In this document: positions 23,232 to 32,213 of the stretch, in pieces | Position numbering within the stretch: position 1 is the first letter of the stretch | Layout: each line of letters begins with the position of its first letter | From: Streptomyces niveus | GTDB taxonomy: Bacteria; Actinomycetota; Actinomycetes; Streptomycetales; Streptomycetaceae | Reading direction: 5' to 3' | NCBI RefSeq assembly: GCF_001723055.1 | Contig: NZ_MDCR01000010.1 | Location: 1 to 56,625, forward strand | DNA length: 56,625 nt | Notes under the pieces: generated by a model | Seen by the model: only the letters and a program-made list of their open reading frames with translations | What the model was told of the DNA's origin: nothing | The model's database searches: none | Made by a program: the position numbers and the translations under genes

Positions 23232-24500
23232 CGCCTGATGGCCTGAGCTGAAACCGTGTTGGGCCGCACCGTTGCGATCATTTTCGTAACCGACCGCCTC
23301 CGCGGGGTCGCTCCCGGTACCACCGCCGGGAGCTGCGAGGACCCCGCGGGTGGCCAGCAGGACCAGCAGCGCGGCGACACCGCCCGCCCCCGCGACGGCG
23401 AAGCTCGCCGAGGTCCCGCCCAGTTCGACGGCCGGGCCTGCCACTCCCGTACCGAACGCGGTGCCGACACCGAAGGTCGTCACGAGCCACGAGAACGCCT
23501 CCGTGACCGTGCCGCGCGGCGCGTGCCGGTCGACCACGATGAACGCGCAGGCCAGCGCGGGCGCCAGGAAGACCCCCGAGAGCGCGGCGAGGCCGGTCAT
23601 CGCCACCACGCCCGGGGTGAGCGTCAGGGGCAGATAGCCGGCCGCGAGCAGCGCGGTGATCCACAGGAGCCTGCGCTCGGGGGTGCCGGTCCACTGCCGC
23701 GCTCCGTACGCGAGACCACCCACCAGCGCGCCGAGACCGAGGGCCGCCATCAGCCAGCCGTACACCGACTCGCGGCCCTGGTCGTCCGCGTACGCGACAC
23801 CGGCGACGGTGATCGAGCCGAGCGCCAGGCCGATGAAGAGGAAGGCGGCGAGGAGCGCGAGGAGTCCCGGCGAGCGCAGGGCGCCGAGCCAGTGCGCCTC
23901 CCGGGGCGCGGAACGCCACGCGCGTGAGGGCTTGGACAGCACCACCGTGAGCGCGCCGAGGACGCCGATGGCGTTGATGACCAGGAGCGCGGCGGCCGGG
24001 GACCAGAGGGAGACGAGGAGCGTGACGAGCAGCGGTCCCGCCGTGAACATCACCTCCTGCGCCACGGCGTCCATGGCGTACGCCCGGTGCACCCGGTCCT
24101 CACGGCCGAGGACGCTCGGCCACAGGGCCCGCAGACCGCCTTCGAGCGGCGGGGTGAAGAGGCCCGCGACGACCACCGCCGCGAAGGCCAGGGGCAGCGG
24201 GTCGATCCCCGTGCCGGCGAGGAGGACCGTGCCGAGGGCGGAGAGAACAGCGGCGGGGAGCTGCACGCGCGGCTGGCCGACCAGGTCCACGGCGCGGCCG
24301 AGGAGCGGCTGGCCCATCGCGGTGGCGAGTCCGTAGACGGCCGTCAGGGCGCCCGCGAGGGTGTAGCTGCCGCCGGCGTCGCGGGTGAACAGGACGATGG
24401 CGATATGACCGGTGGCGCTGGGCAGCCGTCCGACGAGCGTGCCGGTGAGCAGCCGTGCCGCGTGCGGTGCTTTGAGAATCTCCACATAGCCGGCGGCCAT
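23229..24500 (-). CDS. MFS transporter
   Basis: This 423-aa major-facilitator protein has twelve predicted membrane helices. It starts MAAGYVEILKAPHAARLLTGTLVGRLPSATG with an MFS loop motif (GQPLLGRAVDLVGQPRV) after helix 2 and a long Ala/Gly/Leu-rich C-terminal half. The ATG at 24500 has GGGGGA upstream. It is divergent from a LacI-family gene, which probably controls it, and ends 9 bp before pafA. The substrate cannot be read; its place within the pupylation locus may be conserved in Streptomyces without functional connection. Confidence 0.93.
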   Translation of the reverse strand: MAAGYVEILKAPHAARLLTGTLVGRLPSATGHIAIVLFTRDAGGSYTLAGALTAVYGLATAMGQPLLGRAVDLVGQPRVQLPAAVLSALGTVLLAGTGIDPLPLAFAAVVVAGLFTPPLEGGLRALWPSVLGREDRVHRAYAMDAVAQEVMFTAGPLLVTLLVSLWSPAAALLVINAIGVLGALTVVLSKPSRAWRSAPREAHWLGALRSPGLLALLAAFLFIGLALGSITVAGVAYADDQGRESVYGWLMAALGLGALVGGLAYGARQWTGTPERRLLWITALLAAGYLPLTLTPGVVAMTGLAALSGVFLAPALACAFIVVDRHAPRGTVTEAFSWLVTTFGVGTAFGTGVAGPAVELGGTSASFAVAGAGGVAALLVLLATRGVLAAPGGGTGSDPAEAVGYENDRNGAAQHGFSSGHQA

Positions 24501-24544
24501 GAGTCCCCCTTCTCTCGCCCGGTTCACCCGGCACGACGACGTGT

Positions 24545-24571
24545 TACGTATAACTTCTGGCGTCATACGTA
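24545..24571. promoter_or_regulatory. operator-like inverted repeat between MFS and LacI genes
   Basis: TACGTA occurs at 24545-24550 and 24566-24571, two helical turns apart, and ACGTAT (24546-24551) is mirrored by ATACGT (24565-24570). It is the natural candidate binding site for the LacI-family regulator controlling both divergent genes. Confidence 0.5.
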
Positions 24572-24661
24572 CCATGTCCGCAGCCCGCGGGTCCACCGAC
24601 TTGACGGCCACGCGGTCGGCCACCCCCCGGTCCGCGACAGTCACCACGAAGGACGACACCC

Positions 24662-25717
24662 ATGGCAGAGCCGCCCCGTACGGACCGGCCCGGTCCCGGC
24701 ACGGCCACGCGCCCCCCCAGGCCGACCAGCAGAGACGTCGCGCAGGCCGCCGGGGTGTCCCAGGCCACCGTGTCCCTCGTGCTCGGCGACAAGTGGCGGG
24801 GCCGCGTCTCCGAACGCACGGCCGGGCTCGTCAGGAACACCGCGCGCGAACTCGGCTACCGGCCCAACCTCGCCGCCCGCAACCTCCGCCTCGGCCGCAC
24901 CAGAACGGCCCTGCTGGTGGTCCCCGCGCTCACCCACGAGTTCTTCGCCCGCGTCTACACCGGCGCCGCGTCCGTCGCCGCCGAGCACAGCTTCGGCGTG
25001 GTCCTCTACCCCTCACCGGAAGGCGTCGGCCCCGCCAAGGACCCGTTCGCCTCCGCCCGGGCGGCACTGGACGGGGTCATCGCCTCGTCCATCGCCTCGG
25101 AGGCACTCGCCGCGATCCGCGGCACCGATCTGCCCCTGGTCATGCTCGACAGCGACCCGGCCGGGTCCGGCGCCGCCGCGCACGTGAACCTCGACATCGC
25201 CGACGCCATGCGACAGGTGACGGACCATCTGCTCGGCCTCGGCCACCGCCGTATCACCCACCTCGCCTCCGCGGTCACCTCGTGGACGTTCACCGTCCGG
25301 GCCGACACGCTGGCCGAGGCCGTACGAGGCGTGCCCGGTGCGCTCGTACGCACCGTGCCGTCGGCCCTGGAGGTGCACGCGGCGCGTGAGGCGGCGGAGC
25401 GGGCGCTCAGCGGCCCGGGGCCTCGGCCCACGGCCCTGATCTGCGACAGCGACGTGCTGGCGGCCGGTGCCGTGAAGGCCGTACGGAAACTCGGGCTGCG
25501 GGTGCCCGACGACGTCTCCGTCACGGGCTTCGACGACCTGGCCCTCGCGACGGCGGTGGAGCCGGAGCTGACCACGGTGCGCCTGCCCGCCGAACAGGTC
25601 GGCGAGCACGGGATGTCGGCGCTCCTCGCCATCCTGGACGGACGCGAGCCCGAGAACACCGTGCTGCCCGTCTCGCTGGTGATCCGCGGCTCGACCGCTC
25701 CCCCGCCGGGGGCCTGA
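24662..25717 (+). CDS. LacI-family transcriptional regulator
   Basis: This 351-aa repressor has the LacI helix-turn-helix at residues about 21-45 (PTSRDVAQAAGVSQATVSLVL) with hinge helix RPNLAARNLRLGRT. A periplasmic-binding-like sensor domain follows, with ALLVVPALTHEFFARVYTGA, the effector pocket motif VTDHLLGLGHRRITHLAS and the closing SVTGFDDLALATAVEPELTTVRLP. It is divergent from the MFS transporter gene and convergent with prcA. A sugar-like ligand is implied by the fold only. Confidence 0.95.
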   Translation: MAEPPRTDRPGPGTATRPPRPTSRDVAQAAGVSQATVSLVLGDKWRGRVSERTAGLVRNTARELGYRPNLAARNLRLGRTRTALLVVPALTHEFFARVYTGAASVAAEHSFGVVLYPSPEGVGPAKDPFASARAALDGVIASSIASEALAAIRGTDLPLVMLDSDPAGSGAAAHVNLDIADAMRQVTDHLLGLGHRRITHLASAVTSWTFTVRADTLAEAVRGVPGALVRTVPSALEVHAAREAAERALSGPGPRPTALICDSDVLAAGAVKAVRKLGLRVPDDVSVTGFDDLALATAVEPELTTVRLPAEQVGEHGMSALLAILDGREPENTVLPVSLVIRGSTAPPPGA

Positions 25718-25733
25718 CACCCTCGGACGCACC

Positions 25734-25764
25734 GGTGCCCCGGACCGTGTCGGTCCGGGGCACC
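25734..25764. terminator. bidirectional terminator between LacI gene and prcA
   Basis: GGTGCCCCGGACC (25734-25746), a 5-nt loop and GGTCCGGGGCACC (25752-25764): a perfect 13-bp stem between two convergent genes. Confidence 0.85.
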
Positions 25765-25780
25765 GCAGGAATCGCGCGAC

Positions 25781-26551
25781 TCACTTCCCGGCGTCGCCGG
25801 ACCCGGACTCCTCGGTGTCGGAAGGCGCGTCCGTCGGCGTGGACGCCGCGCCGTCCGCCTCCAGCAGCCGCTCCAGCTGACGGCCGACGACACGCTTGAA
25901 CTTCCGCTCCTGCGGCCGGGTGCGGTCCAGAACCGCCACCTCCAGCCGCTCGGCGGGAATCTCCCGCTCACTGCCGTTCGTGTCCCGCGACAGCGCCTGC
26001 ACGGCCAGCTTCAGCGCCTCGGCGAGCGACATCCCGTCCCGGTGCTGCTGGTCCAGGAACGTGCTGATCTGCTCGGAGTTGCCACCCACGGCCACCGAGC
26101 CGTGCTCGTCGACGATCGACCCGTCGTGCGGCAACCGGTAGATCTGGTCCCCGTCGGCCGTCGCTCCCACCTCGGCGACGACCAGCTCCACCTCGTACGG
26201 CTTCTCGCCGGCACTGGAGAAGATCGTGCCCAGCGTCTGCGCGTACACGTTGGCCAGCCCACGGGCCGTCACATCGTCGCGGTCGTAGGTGTATCCGCGC
26301 AGATCCGCGTACCGCACACCGCCGATGCGCAGATTCTCGTACTCGTTGTACTTGCCGGCGGCGGCGAACCCGATCCGGTCGTAGATCTCGCTGAACTTGT
26401 GCAGAGCGCGGGACGGGTTCTCGCCGACGAAGACGATGCCGTCGGCGTACTGCAGCACAACCAGGCTGCGACCGCGGGCGATGCCCTTGCGGGCGTACTC
26501 CGCCCGGTCGGCCATGGCCTGCTGGGGTGAGACATAGAACGGCGTCGACAC
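25781..26551 (-). CDS. prcA: Proteasome alpha subunit PrcA
   Basis: This 256-aa alpha subunit forms the outer, gating rings of the 20S core. The N-terminal gate peptide is [23 protein letters not shown], followed by the conserved fold segments [19 protein letters not shown] and [35 protein letters not shown]. The C-terminal tail is acidic/Ser-rich and disordered. It starts at GTG 26551, 53 bp after prcB. As expected for alpha subunits there is no catalytic threonine. The ring docks the Arc ATPase through the latter's C-terminal tripeptide. Confidence 0.97.
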   Translation of the reverse strand: MSTPFYVSPQQAMADRAEYARKGIARGRSLVVLQYADGIVFVGENPSRALHKFSEIYDRIGFAAAGKYNEYENLRIGGVRYADLRGYTYDRDDVTARGLANVYAQTLGTIFSSAGEKPYEVELVVAEVGATADGDQIYRLPHDGSIVDEHGSVAVGGNSEQISTFLDQQHRDGMSLAEALKLAVQALSRDTNGSEREIPAERLEVAVLDRTRPQERKFKRVVGRQLERLLEADGAASTPTDAPSDTEESGSGDAGK

Positions 26552-26604
26552 CGGCTATCCGTCCCTTCCTGTCAGTGACATGTCTATTCAGCGGACGCCG
26601 GGCG

Positions 26605-27450
26605 TCAGAGCAACTCGGCGCGCGGGCCGTCCGGCTGCGCCAGCCGGCGCTCGATGATCGAACGGGCGACCTGCGAGGACTCCTCGTCGGTGACCCGCCG
26701 GAAGCCCTCGTCACTCATGATGTTGACGATCGGGTAGATCTTGCGCGCGACATCCGGACCACCGGTCGCCGAATCGTCGTCGGCAGCGTCGTACAGCGCC
26801 TGGATGACGAGGGTGATGGCCTGCTCCTCCGTCAGCCCCTCACGGAACAGCTTCTTCATCGAACCGCGCGCGAAGAGTGAACCCGAACCCGTCGACGCGT
26901 ACCCGTGCTCCTCCGAACGGCCGCCGGTGACGTCGTACGAGAAGATACGTCCCTGCCCGCGGTCCACGTCCCAGCCGGCGAACAGCGGGACCACCGCCAG
27001 GCCCTGCATCGCCATGGCGAGATTGCTCCGGATCATGGTGGACAGCCGGTTGGCCTTGCCCTCGAACGAGAGCTGCGCGCCCTCGACCTTCTCGAAGTGC
27101 TCCAGCTCCAGTTGGAACAGCTTCACCATCTCCACCGCGAGGCCCGCCGTACCGGCGATACCCACGGCCGAGTACTCGTCGGCCGGGAAGACCTTCTCGA
27201 TGTCGCGCTGCGCGATCATGTTGCCCATGGTCGCCCGCCGGTCACCGGCGAGGATGACCCCGCCGTCGAACGTCACGGCGACGATCGTCGTCCCGTGCGG
27301 CGCCTCGATCGCGCCCTGGACGGGCGGCAGGACCCGGTTGCCGGGCAGGATCTCCGGCGAGTGGACGGACAGGAAGTCCATGAACGAGGCGGACCCGGGC
27401 GTCAGGAAGGCAGCCGGCAGACGCCCGGTGCTACGAGTGTTGGCTTCCAC
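26605..27450 (-). CDS. prcB: Proteasome beta subunit PrcB
   Basis: This 281-aa precursor of the catalytic beta subunit starts at GTG 27450 behind GGAGGG. A propeptide of 53 residues ends at IEAPHG, and autocatalytic cleavage exposes Thr54 ([23 protein letters not shown]), with the supporting residues GDRRAT and the later [15 protein letters not shown]. The mature part carries [17 protein letters not shown] and ends GPRAELL. It forms the two inner heptameric rings that degrade pupylated proteins. A hairpin and a decayed endonuclease VII fragment separate it from pup, so prcBA may have its own promoter. Confidence 0.97.
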   Translation of the reverse strand: MEANTRSTGRLPAAFLTPGSASFMDFLSVHSPEILPGNRVLPPVQGAIEAPHGTTIVAVTFDGGVILAGDRRATMGNMIAQRDIEKVFPADEYSAVGIAGTAGLAVEMVKLFQLELEHFEKVEGAQLSFEGKANRLSTMIRSNLAMAMQGLAVVPLFAGWDVDRGQGRIFSYDVTGGRSEEHGYASTGSGSLFARGSMKKLFREGLTEEQAITLVIQALYDAADDDSATGGPDVARKIYPIVNIMSDEGFRRVTDEESSQVARSIIERRLAQPDGPRAELL

Positions 27451-27489
27451 GCGTTTCCCTCCAGGTATGCGATGGCACGGCGCAGGGTG

Positions 27490-27639
27490 AACATCCCCCA
27501 ACTTGCCAATGGCCGAATTGCAGTTGAAGCACAGTACGCCTCGGACCCTACCCGTCCGGCGGCAGTGATCCACCTGCGCGGCGGGAGCGGCGTGACGGAT
27601 GACGTGGATACCCGCCGGGGGGCGAGAAGATCTCGTCAC
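27490..27639 (-). pseudogene. remnant of a recombination endonuclease VII gene
   Basis: On the minus strand this stretch reads [19 protein letters not shown] then [16 protein letters not shown], which is the His/Cys active-site core of the phage-T4 endonuclease-VII-like family. It is then cut off and runs straight into the prcB leader. The upstream half of the domain, with the first CxxC pair, is not recognisable in any frame. A full-length gene of this family stands between prcB and pup in several Streptomyces, as I recall. The piece has no ribosome site and no credible start, so it is a decayed copy. Confidence 0.65.
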
Positions 27640-27650
27640 GCCTGCGGGGA

Positions 27651-27676
27651 GGGTGCTCCCCAGCTCGGGAGCACCC
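27651..27676. terminator. hairpin after pup
   Basis: GGGTGCTCCC, loop CAGCTC, GGGAGCACCC: a perfect 10-bp stem 25 bp beyond the pup stop on the minus strand, before prcB. It would uncouple pup from prcBA transcription unless read through. Confidence 0.75.
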
Positions 27677-27701
27677 CTTCAGCCCGCGGTCACATCCGTG
27701 A

Positions 27702-27920
27702 CTACTGTCCGCCCTTCTGAACGAAGGACCTCACGAAGTCCTCGGCATTCTCCTCGAGTACGTCGTCGATCTCGTCCAGGACGGAGTCCACGTCGTCCGA
27801 CAGTTTCTCCTGGCGTTCCTTGAGGTCCTCGGACTGCTGAACGTCCTCGGTCTGCTCCTCCACGTCCTGCGTGGAACGCGTCGCCTTCTGCTGCCCGCCG
27901 TCGGTGTCCTTGGTCGCCAT
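27702..27920 (-). CDS. pup: Prokaryotic ubiquitin-like protein Pup
   Basis: This 72-aa intrinsically disordered protein is conjugated to lysines of proteasome substrates. It shows the acidic coiled-coil SEDLKERQEKLSDDVDSVLDEIDDVL that binds Arc, then EENAEDFVRSFVQKGGQ. The C-terminus Gly-Gly-Gln needs deamidation to Glu by Dop, encoded directly upstream, before PafA can ligate it. The ATG at 27920 has a GAGGGGA site close by; the in-frame codon 9 bases further up is less likely. Dop lies 133 bp upstream. Confidence 0.98.
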   Translation of the reverse strand: MATKDTDGGQQKATRSTQDVEEQTEDVQQSEDLKERQEKLSDDVDSVLDEIDDVLEENAEDFVRSFVQKGGQ

Positions 27921-28053
27921 ATCCCTCACCCCGCTCGGTTGCCCCGCTCGATGTGACCTTCAAGATCCGACCCTACAAGCAGGGTCCGACATCGGCCCCG
28001 CAGTTCTTGGAACGTCCGGGGGCCATCTCCATGATTCCCGCACCGGGACCATT

Positions 28054-29565
28054 TCAGCCGCCCGAGAGCACCCGGACCAGGTCTTCGGCCGTACGGCACC
28101 GGTCCAGGAGCGCCTTCACATGGTTACGGGTGCCCCGGAGGGGTTCCAGGGTCGGTACCCGCTGGAGCGAGTCCCGGCCCGGCAGGTCGAAGATGACCGA
28201 GTCCCAGGAGGCGGCGGCCACGTCGTCCGCGTACTGCTCCAGACAGCGGCCCCGGAAGTAGGCGCGGGTGTCCTCAGGGGGCTTCGTCTCGGCCCGTTCG
28301 ACGTCCGGTTCGTCCAGGAGCCTGGTCATCCTGCCGCGGGCCACCAGACGGTTGTACAGACCCTTCTCGGGGCGTACGTCCGAGTACTGGAGATCCACCA
28401 GGTGCAGCCGAGCCGCGTCCCACTCCAGGGCGTCACGGCGGCGGTAGCCCTCCAGGATCTCCTTCTTCGTGACCCAGTCCAGTTCGCCCGACAGGCTCAT
28501 CGGGTCGTTCTCCAGGCGGTTGAGGGTGTCCTCCCAACGGCCCAGTACGTCCCTGGTCTGCTCGTCGGCGTCGGCGCCGTAGCGCTCCTCGACGTATTTG
28601 CGGGCCAGTTCGAAGTACTCCATCTGGAGTTGTACGGCGGTGAGTGTCCGGCCGCTGCGGAGCGTGACCAGCTGGGCCAGGGACGGGTCGTGCGACACCT
28701 GGTGGAGGGTGCGTACGGGCTGGTCGACGGCCAGGTCGACGTTGATGAACCCGTCCTCGATCATGGACAGGACCAGGGAGGTCGTCCCGAGCTTGAGATA
28801 GGTGGAGATCTCCGAGAGATTCGCGTCGCCGATGATCACATGGAGCCTGCGGTACTTCTCGGCGTCGGAGTGCGGCTCGTCCCGGGTGTTGATGATGGGC
28901 CGTTTGAGGGTGGTCTCCAGACCGACCTCGACCTCGAAGTAGTCCGCTCGCTGGCTGATCTGGAAGCCGTGTTCATGGCCGTCCTGGCCGATGCCGACGC
29001 GGCCCGCGCCGGTGACGACCTGGCGTGAGACGAAGAACGGCGTCAGGTGGCGCACGATGTCCGAGAACGGGGTCTCCCGCTTCATCAGGTAGTTCTCGTG
29101 CGTGCCGTACGAGGCGCCCTTGTTGTCGGTGTTGTTCTTGTAAAGAAGGATCGGCTGGGCGCCCGGCAGCTGTCCGGCGCGCTCGGCGGCCTCGGCCATG
29201 ATGCGCTCGCCGGCCTTGTCCCACAGGACGGCGTCACGCGGGTTGGTGATCTCCGGTGAGCTGTATTCGGGGTGCGCGTGGTCGACGTAGAGCCGCGCCC
29301 CGTTGGTGAGGATCACATTGGCCAGCCCGATGTCCTCGTCGGTGAGCTGGCTGGACTCGGCGGCCTCGCGGGCGAGGTCGAAGCCTCGTGCGTCCCGCAG
29401 CGGGTTCTCCTCCTCGAAGTCCCAGCGGGCGCGGCGCGCCCGGTGCATCGCCGCCGCGTAGGCGTTGACGATCTGGGACGAGGTGAGCATGGCATTGGCG
29501 TTCGGTTGGCCGGGGACGGAGATCCCGTACTCCGTCTCGATGCCCATTACTCGCCGTACGGTCAT
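28054..29565 (-). CDS. dop: Pup deamidase/depupylase Dop
   Basis: This 503-aa paralogue of PafA deamidates the Pup C-terminal Gln and also removes Pup from substrates. The N-terminal [10 protein letters not shown] has the metal/ATP-binding Glu; the flexible Dop loop region is around residues 40-75 ([37 protein letters not shown]). The catalytic Asp95 is in [37 protein letters not shown] and [13 protein letters not shown] motifs match the family. AGGAGG precedes the ATG at 29565. Arc, upstream on the same strand, is closed by a strong hairpin, so dop-pup probably starts its own transcript in 29566-29756. Confidence 0.97.
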   Translation of the reverse strand: MTVRRVMGIETEYGISVPGQPNANAMLTSSQIVNAYAAAMHRARRARWDFEEENPLRDARGFDLAREAAESSQLTDEDIGLANVILTNGARLYVDHAHPEYSSPEITNPRDAVLWDKAGERIMAEAAERAGQLPGAQPILLYKNNTDNKGASYGTHENYLMKRETPFSDIVRHLTPFFVSRQVVTGAGRVGIGQDGHEHGFQISQRADYFEVEVGLETTLKRPIINTRDEPHSDAEKYRRLHVIIGDANLSEISTYLKLGTTSLVLSMIEDGFINVDLAVDQPVRTLHQVSHDPSLAQLVTLRSGRTLTAVQLQMEYFELARKYVEERYGADADEQTRDVLGRWEDTLNRLENDPMSLSGELDWVTKKEILEGYRRRDALEWDAARLHLVDLQYSDVRPEKGLYNRLVARGRMTRLLDEPDVERAETKPPEDTRAYFRGRCLEQYADDVAAASWDSVIFDLPGRDSLQRVPTLEPLRGTRNHVKALLDRCRTAEDLVRVLSGG

Positions 29566-29756
29566 GCGGCCCTCCTTGCCCGGCGGCGCTCCCCTTCGGG
29601 AACGGCGCTCAAGTACCGCTGTCTCTCCGGTGCGTGTGCGATGCCCGTCCCCGCACTGCGCGCCGCGGCGGTACCGAAGAGCCTAAAGCGCCTCTGCACT
29701 GGTGGGGAGATCGTTTCCGTCATTGGCCTGGTGTCGTGAAAGGTAGGGGGAAAGCA

Positions 29757-29794
29757 ACCGGCTGCGGATGCCCGTCCGGACATCCGCAGCCGGT
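29757..29794. terminator. terminator of arc
   Basis: ACCGGCTGCGGATG (29757-29770), a 10-nt loop and its exact complement (29781-29794). On the minus strand it follows the arc stop by 8 bp and is followed by a T-rich TTGCTTT tract, a classical intrinsic terminator. Confidence 0.9.
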
Positions 29795-29801
29795 CTGTTC
29801 C

Positions 29802-31565
29802 TTACAGGTACTGCCCGGTGTTGGCCACCGTGTCGATGGAGCGTCCGGTGTCCGCGCCCTGTTTTCCGGTGACGAGGGTGCGGATGAAGACGATCCGCTC
29901 GCCCTTCTTGCCGGAGATGCGGGCCCAGTCGTCGGGGTTGGTGGTGTTGGGCAGGTCCTCGTTCTCCTTGAACTCGTCCACGCAGGCCTGGAGGAGGTGG
30001 TTGACGCGGAGTCCTCGCTGGTTCTCGTCGAGGAAGTCCTTGATCGCCATCTTCTTGGCCCGGTCGACGATGTTCTGGATCATCGCGCCGGAGTTGAAGT
30101 CCTTGAAGTAGAGGACTTCCTTGTCGCCGTTGGCGTACGTGACTTCGAGGAAGCGGTTCTCCTCGGATTCGGTGTACATCCGCTCGACGACCGACTGGAT
30201 CATGCCCTGCACGGTGGACTCGGGCGAGCCCTTGTGTTCGGAGAGGTCGTCTTCGTGGAGAGGCAGCGAGGACCGCAGATACTTCGCGAAGATGTCCTTC
30301 GCCGCTTCCGCGTCGGGACGCTCGATCTTGATCTTCACGTCGAGCCGGCCGGGGCGCAGGATCGCCGGGTCGATCATGTCCTCGCGGTTGGAGGCGCCGA
30401 TGACGATGACGTTCTCCAGGCCCTCCACACCGTCGATCTCGGCGAGCAGCTGGGGGACGATGGTGTTCTCCACGTCCGAGCTGACGCCGGATCCGCGGGT
30501 GCGGAAGAGGGATTCCATCTCGTCGAAGAAGACGATGACGGGGGTGCCCTCGCTGGCCTTCTCACGGGCACGCTGGAAGACGAGGCGGATGTGCCGCTCG
30601 GTCTCGCCGACGTACTTGTTGAGAAGCTCGGGACCCTTGATGTTGAGGAAGTAGCTCTTCCCGGCGGGCCGGCCGCTGACTTCGGCGACCTTCTTGGCGA
30701 GGGAGTTGGCCACGGCCTTGGCGATGAGCGTCTTGCCGCAGCCGGGAGGGCCGTACAGCAGGATGCCCTTGGGCGGGCGCAGTTCGTGCTCTTTGAAGAG
30801 GTCCGGGTAGAGATACGGGAGCTCGACCGCGTCGCGGATCATCTCGATCTGGCCGCCGAGGCCGCCGATCTTGCTGTAGTCGACGTCCGGGACTTCTTCG
30901 AGGACGAGCTCTTCGACCTCGCTCTTGGGGACCACTTCGTAGACGTACCCGGAGCGCGGTTCGAGCAGGAGGGCGTCGCCCGCGCGGATGTTGATGTCGA
31001 GCAGGGGCTCGGCGAGGCGTACCACCCGTTCCTCGTCGGTGTGTCCGACGACCAGGGCACGTTCGCCGTCCTCAAGGATCTCCTTGAGGGTGACGATGTC
31101 TCCGGCCCGCTCGAACTCCATGGCCTCGACCACGTTGAGGGCCTCGTTGAGCATGACTTCCTGGCCGCGCCGGAGCTCTTCGAGCTCGACGCCGGGGCTG
31201 ACGTTCACCCGGAGCTTGCGGCCCCCGGTGAAGATGTCGGCCGTGCCGTCCTCGTTGGCGTGCAGGAAGACACCGAAGCCGGCCGGCGGCTGTGCGAGCC
31301 GGTCGACCTCTTCCTTCAGGGCCACGATCTGGTCGCGGGCCTCACGCAGCGTATTGGCGAGCCGCTCGTTCTGTGCGGACACGCCTGCCAGGTTTGTCTG
31401 CAGTTCGACGATCCGCTCTTCGAGAATTCTCGTATGACGCGGAGAGTCGGCGAGCTTACGTCGCAGGACGGCGATTTCCTGCTCAAGATAGGCAACCTGG
31501 CCGGCCGGGTCTTCGGACCCTCGTCCGGGCCGGATGCCGCGGTTGTTGTCGTCGTGGGCTGCCAC
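29802..31565 (-). CDS. arc: Proteasome-associated AAA ATPase Arc/Mpa
   Basis: This 587-aa hexameric unfoldase recognises pupylated proteins and threads them into the proteasome. An N-terminal coiled-coil (about residues 20-75, [33 protein letters not shown]) captures Pup. Two OB-fold domains follow, then the AAA module with Walker [14 protein letters not shown], Walker [13 protein letters not shown] and arginine fingers in [16 protein letters not shown]. The C-terminus Gln-Tyr-Leu is the gate-opening tripeptide that docks PrcA. The start is GTG 31565, immediately after a GGAGGTGAGG site. It is divergent from the ferredoxin gene. Confidence 0.97.
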   Translation of the reverse strand: MAAHDDNNRGIRPGRGSEDPAGQVAYLEQEIAVLRRKLADSPRHTRILEERIVELQTNLAGVSAQNERLANTLREARDQIVALKEEVDRLAQPPAGFGVFLHANEDGTADIFTGGRKLRVNVSPGVELEELRRGQEVMLNEALNVVEAMEFERAGDIVTLKEILEDGERALVVGHTDEERVVRLAEPLLDINIRAGDALLLEPRSGYVYEVVPKSEVEELVLEEVPDVDYSKIGGLGGQIEMIRDAVELPYLYPDLFKEHELRPPKGILLYGPPGCGKTLIAKAVANSLAKKVAEVSGRPAGKSYFLNIKGPELLNKYVGETERHIRLVFQRAREKASEGTPVIVFFDEMESLFRTRGSGVSSDVENTIVPQLLAEIDGVEGLENVIVIGASNREDMIDPAILRPGRLDVKIKIERPDAEAAKDIFAKYLRSSLPLHEDDLSEHKGSPESTVQGMIQSVVERMYTESEENRFLEVTYANGDKEVLYFKDFNSGAMIQNIVDRAKKMAIKDFLDENQRGLRVNHLLQACVDEFKENEDLPNTTNPDDWARISGKKGERIVFIRTLVTGKQGADTGRSIDTVANTGQYL

Positions 31566-31605
31566 GGTCCTCACCTCCTCCAAGGGGAGCTGGACGCTTC
31601 CTGAC

Positions 31606-31619
31606 CCTACCTGGGTAGG
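31606..31619. promoter_or_regulatory. palindrome CCTACC-TG-GGTAGG upstream of arc
   Basis: A perfect 6-bp inverted repeat with a 2-bp centre lies 40 bp upstream of the arc start in the arc/ferredoxin divergent region. It could be a binding site for an unidentified regulator or a short leader hairpin. Nothing else in 31566-31818 can be named confidently. Confidence 0.35.
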
Positions 31620-31818
31620 TGGTGATTAAAACCCCTAGATCACAAAGACTGTCGGGGCGTGTCCGATCTTCACCCTTGCGCTCTCCCTCACGCCAGGGGA
31701 ATACCCACCGTTCAACATCGGAAAGCGGCCGGTTGTATCGTCGGAGTGTTCAACACCCGTCAGGGCTGGCGTGACTTGCCCGTGATTGCATCGTCCGACG
31801 CAGGAAACGGCAGGAGAT

Positions 31819-32139
31819 ATGACCGTGCAGCAGCAGGCTCCGAGCGACGCAGTCACCGAGGGCGGCGAGCCGCTGGAGGTCTGGATCGACCAGGACCTGT
31901 GTACCGGGGACGGCATCTGCGCGCAGTACGCGCCCGATGTCTTCGAGCTGGACATCGACGGGCTGGCGTATGTGAAGAGCGCGGACGACGAGCTTCTCCA
32001 GGCGCCCGGTGCGACGACGCGTGTGCCGCTGCCGATTCTGAAGGACGTCGTCGACTCGGCGAAGGAATGCCCGGGTGACTGCATTCATGTGCGGCGCGTC
32101 TCGGACAGCGTCGAGGTGTACGGGCCCGACGCGGAGTGA
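31819..32139 (+). CDS. ferredoxin
   Basis: This 106-aa small iron-sulfur protein begins at ATG 31819 after CAGGAG. The core EVWIDQDLCTGDGICAQYAPDVFELDIDGLAYVK and the later DSAKECPGDCIHVRR give the sparse cysteine pattern C-x5-C...C-x3-C, consistent with a [3Fe-4S] or modified [4Fe-4S] cluster of the type that feeds cytochromes P450. No P450 is nearby in the window. It is divergent from arc by 253 bp. Its electron partner is unknown. Confidence 0.9.
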   Translation: MTVQQQAPSDAVTEGGEPLEVWIDQDLCTGDGICAQYAPDVFELDIDGLAYVKSADDELLQAPGATTRVPLPILKDVVDSAKECPGDCIHVRRVSDSVEVYGPDAE

Positions 32140-32161
32140 GTGTTCCGGCGGCCGGGTGAGT

Positions 32162-32187
32162 GCCGGTTACGCCGTCGGCGTACCGGA
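32162..32187 (+). terminator. weak hairpin after the ferredoxin gene
   Basis: CCGGTTACGCCG and CGGCGTACCGG form an imperfect inverted repeat about 25 bp past the ferredoxin stop, between two convergent genes. Confidence 0.45.
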
Positions 32188-32213
32188 CCGGGCGGTCACG
32201 GGGCGCGAGGTGG

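Noticed and set aside
29562..29783. 73-aa reading frame overlapping the dop start by ATGA
   Set aside because: It has no ribosome site at any start, weak third-position GC bias, includes the arc terminator at its beginning and contains the dop Shine-Dalgarno; probably chance.
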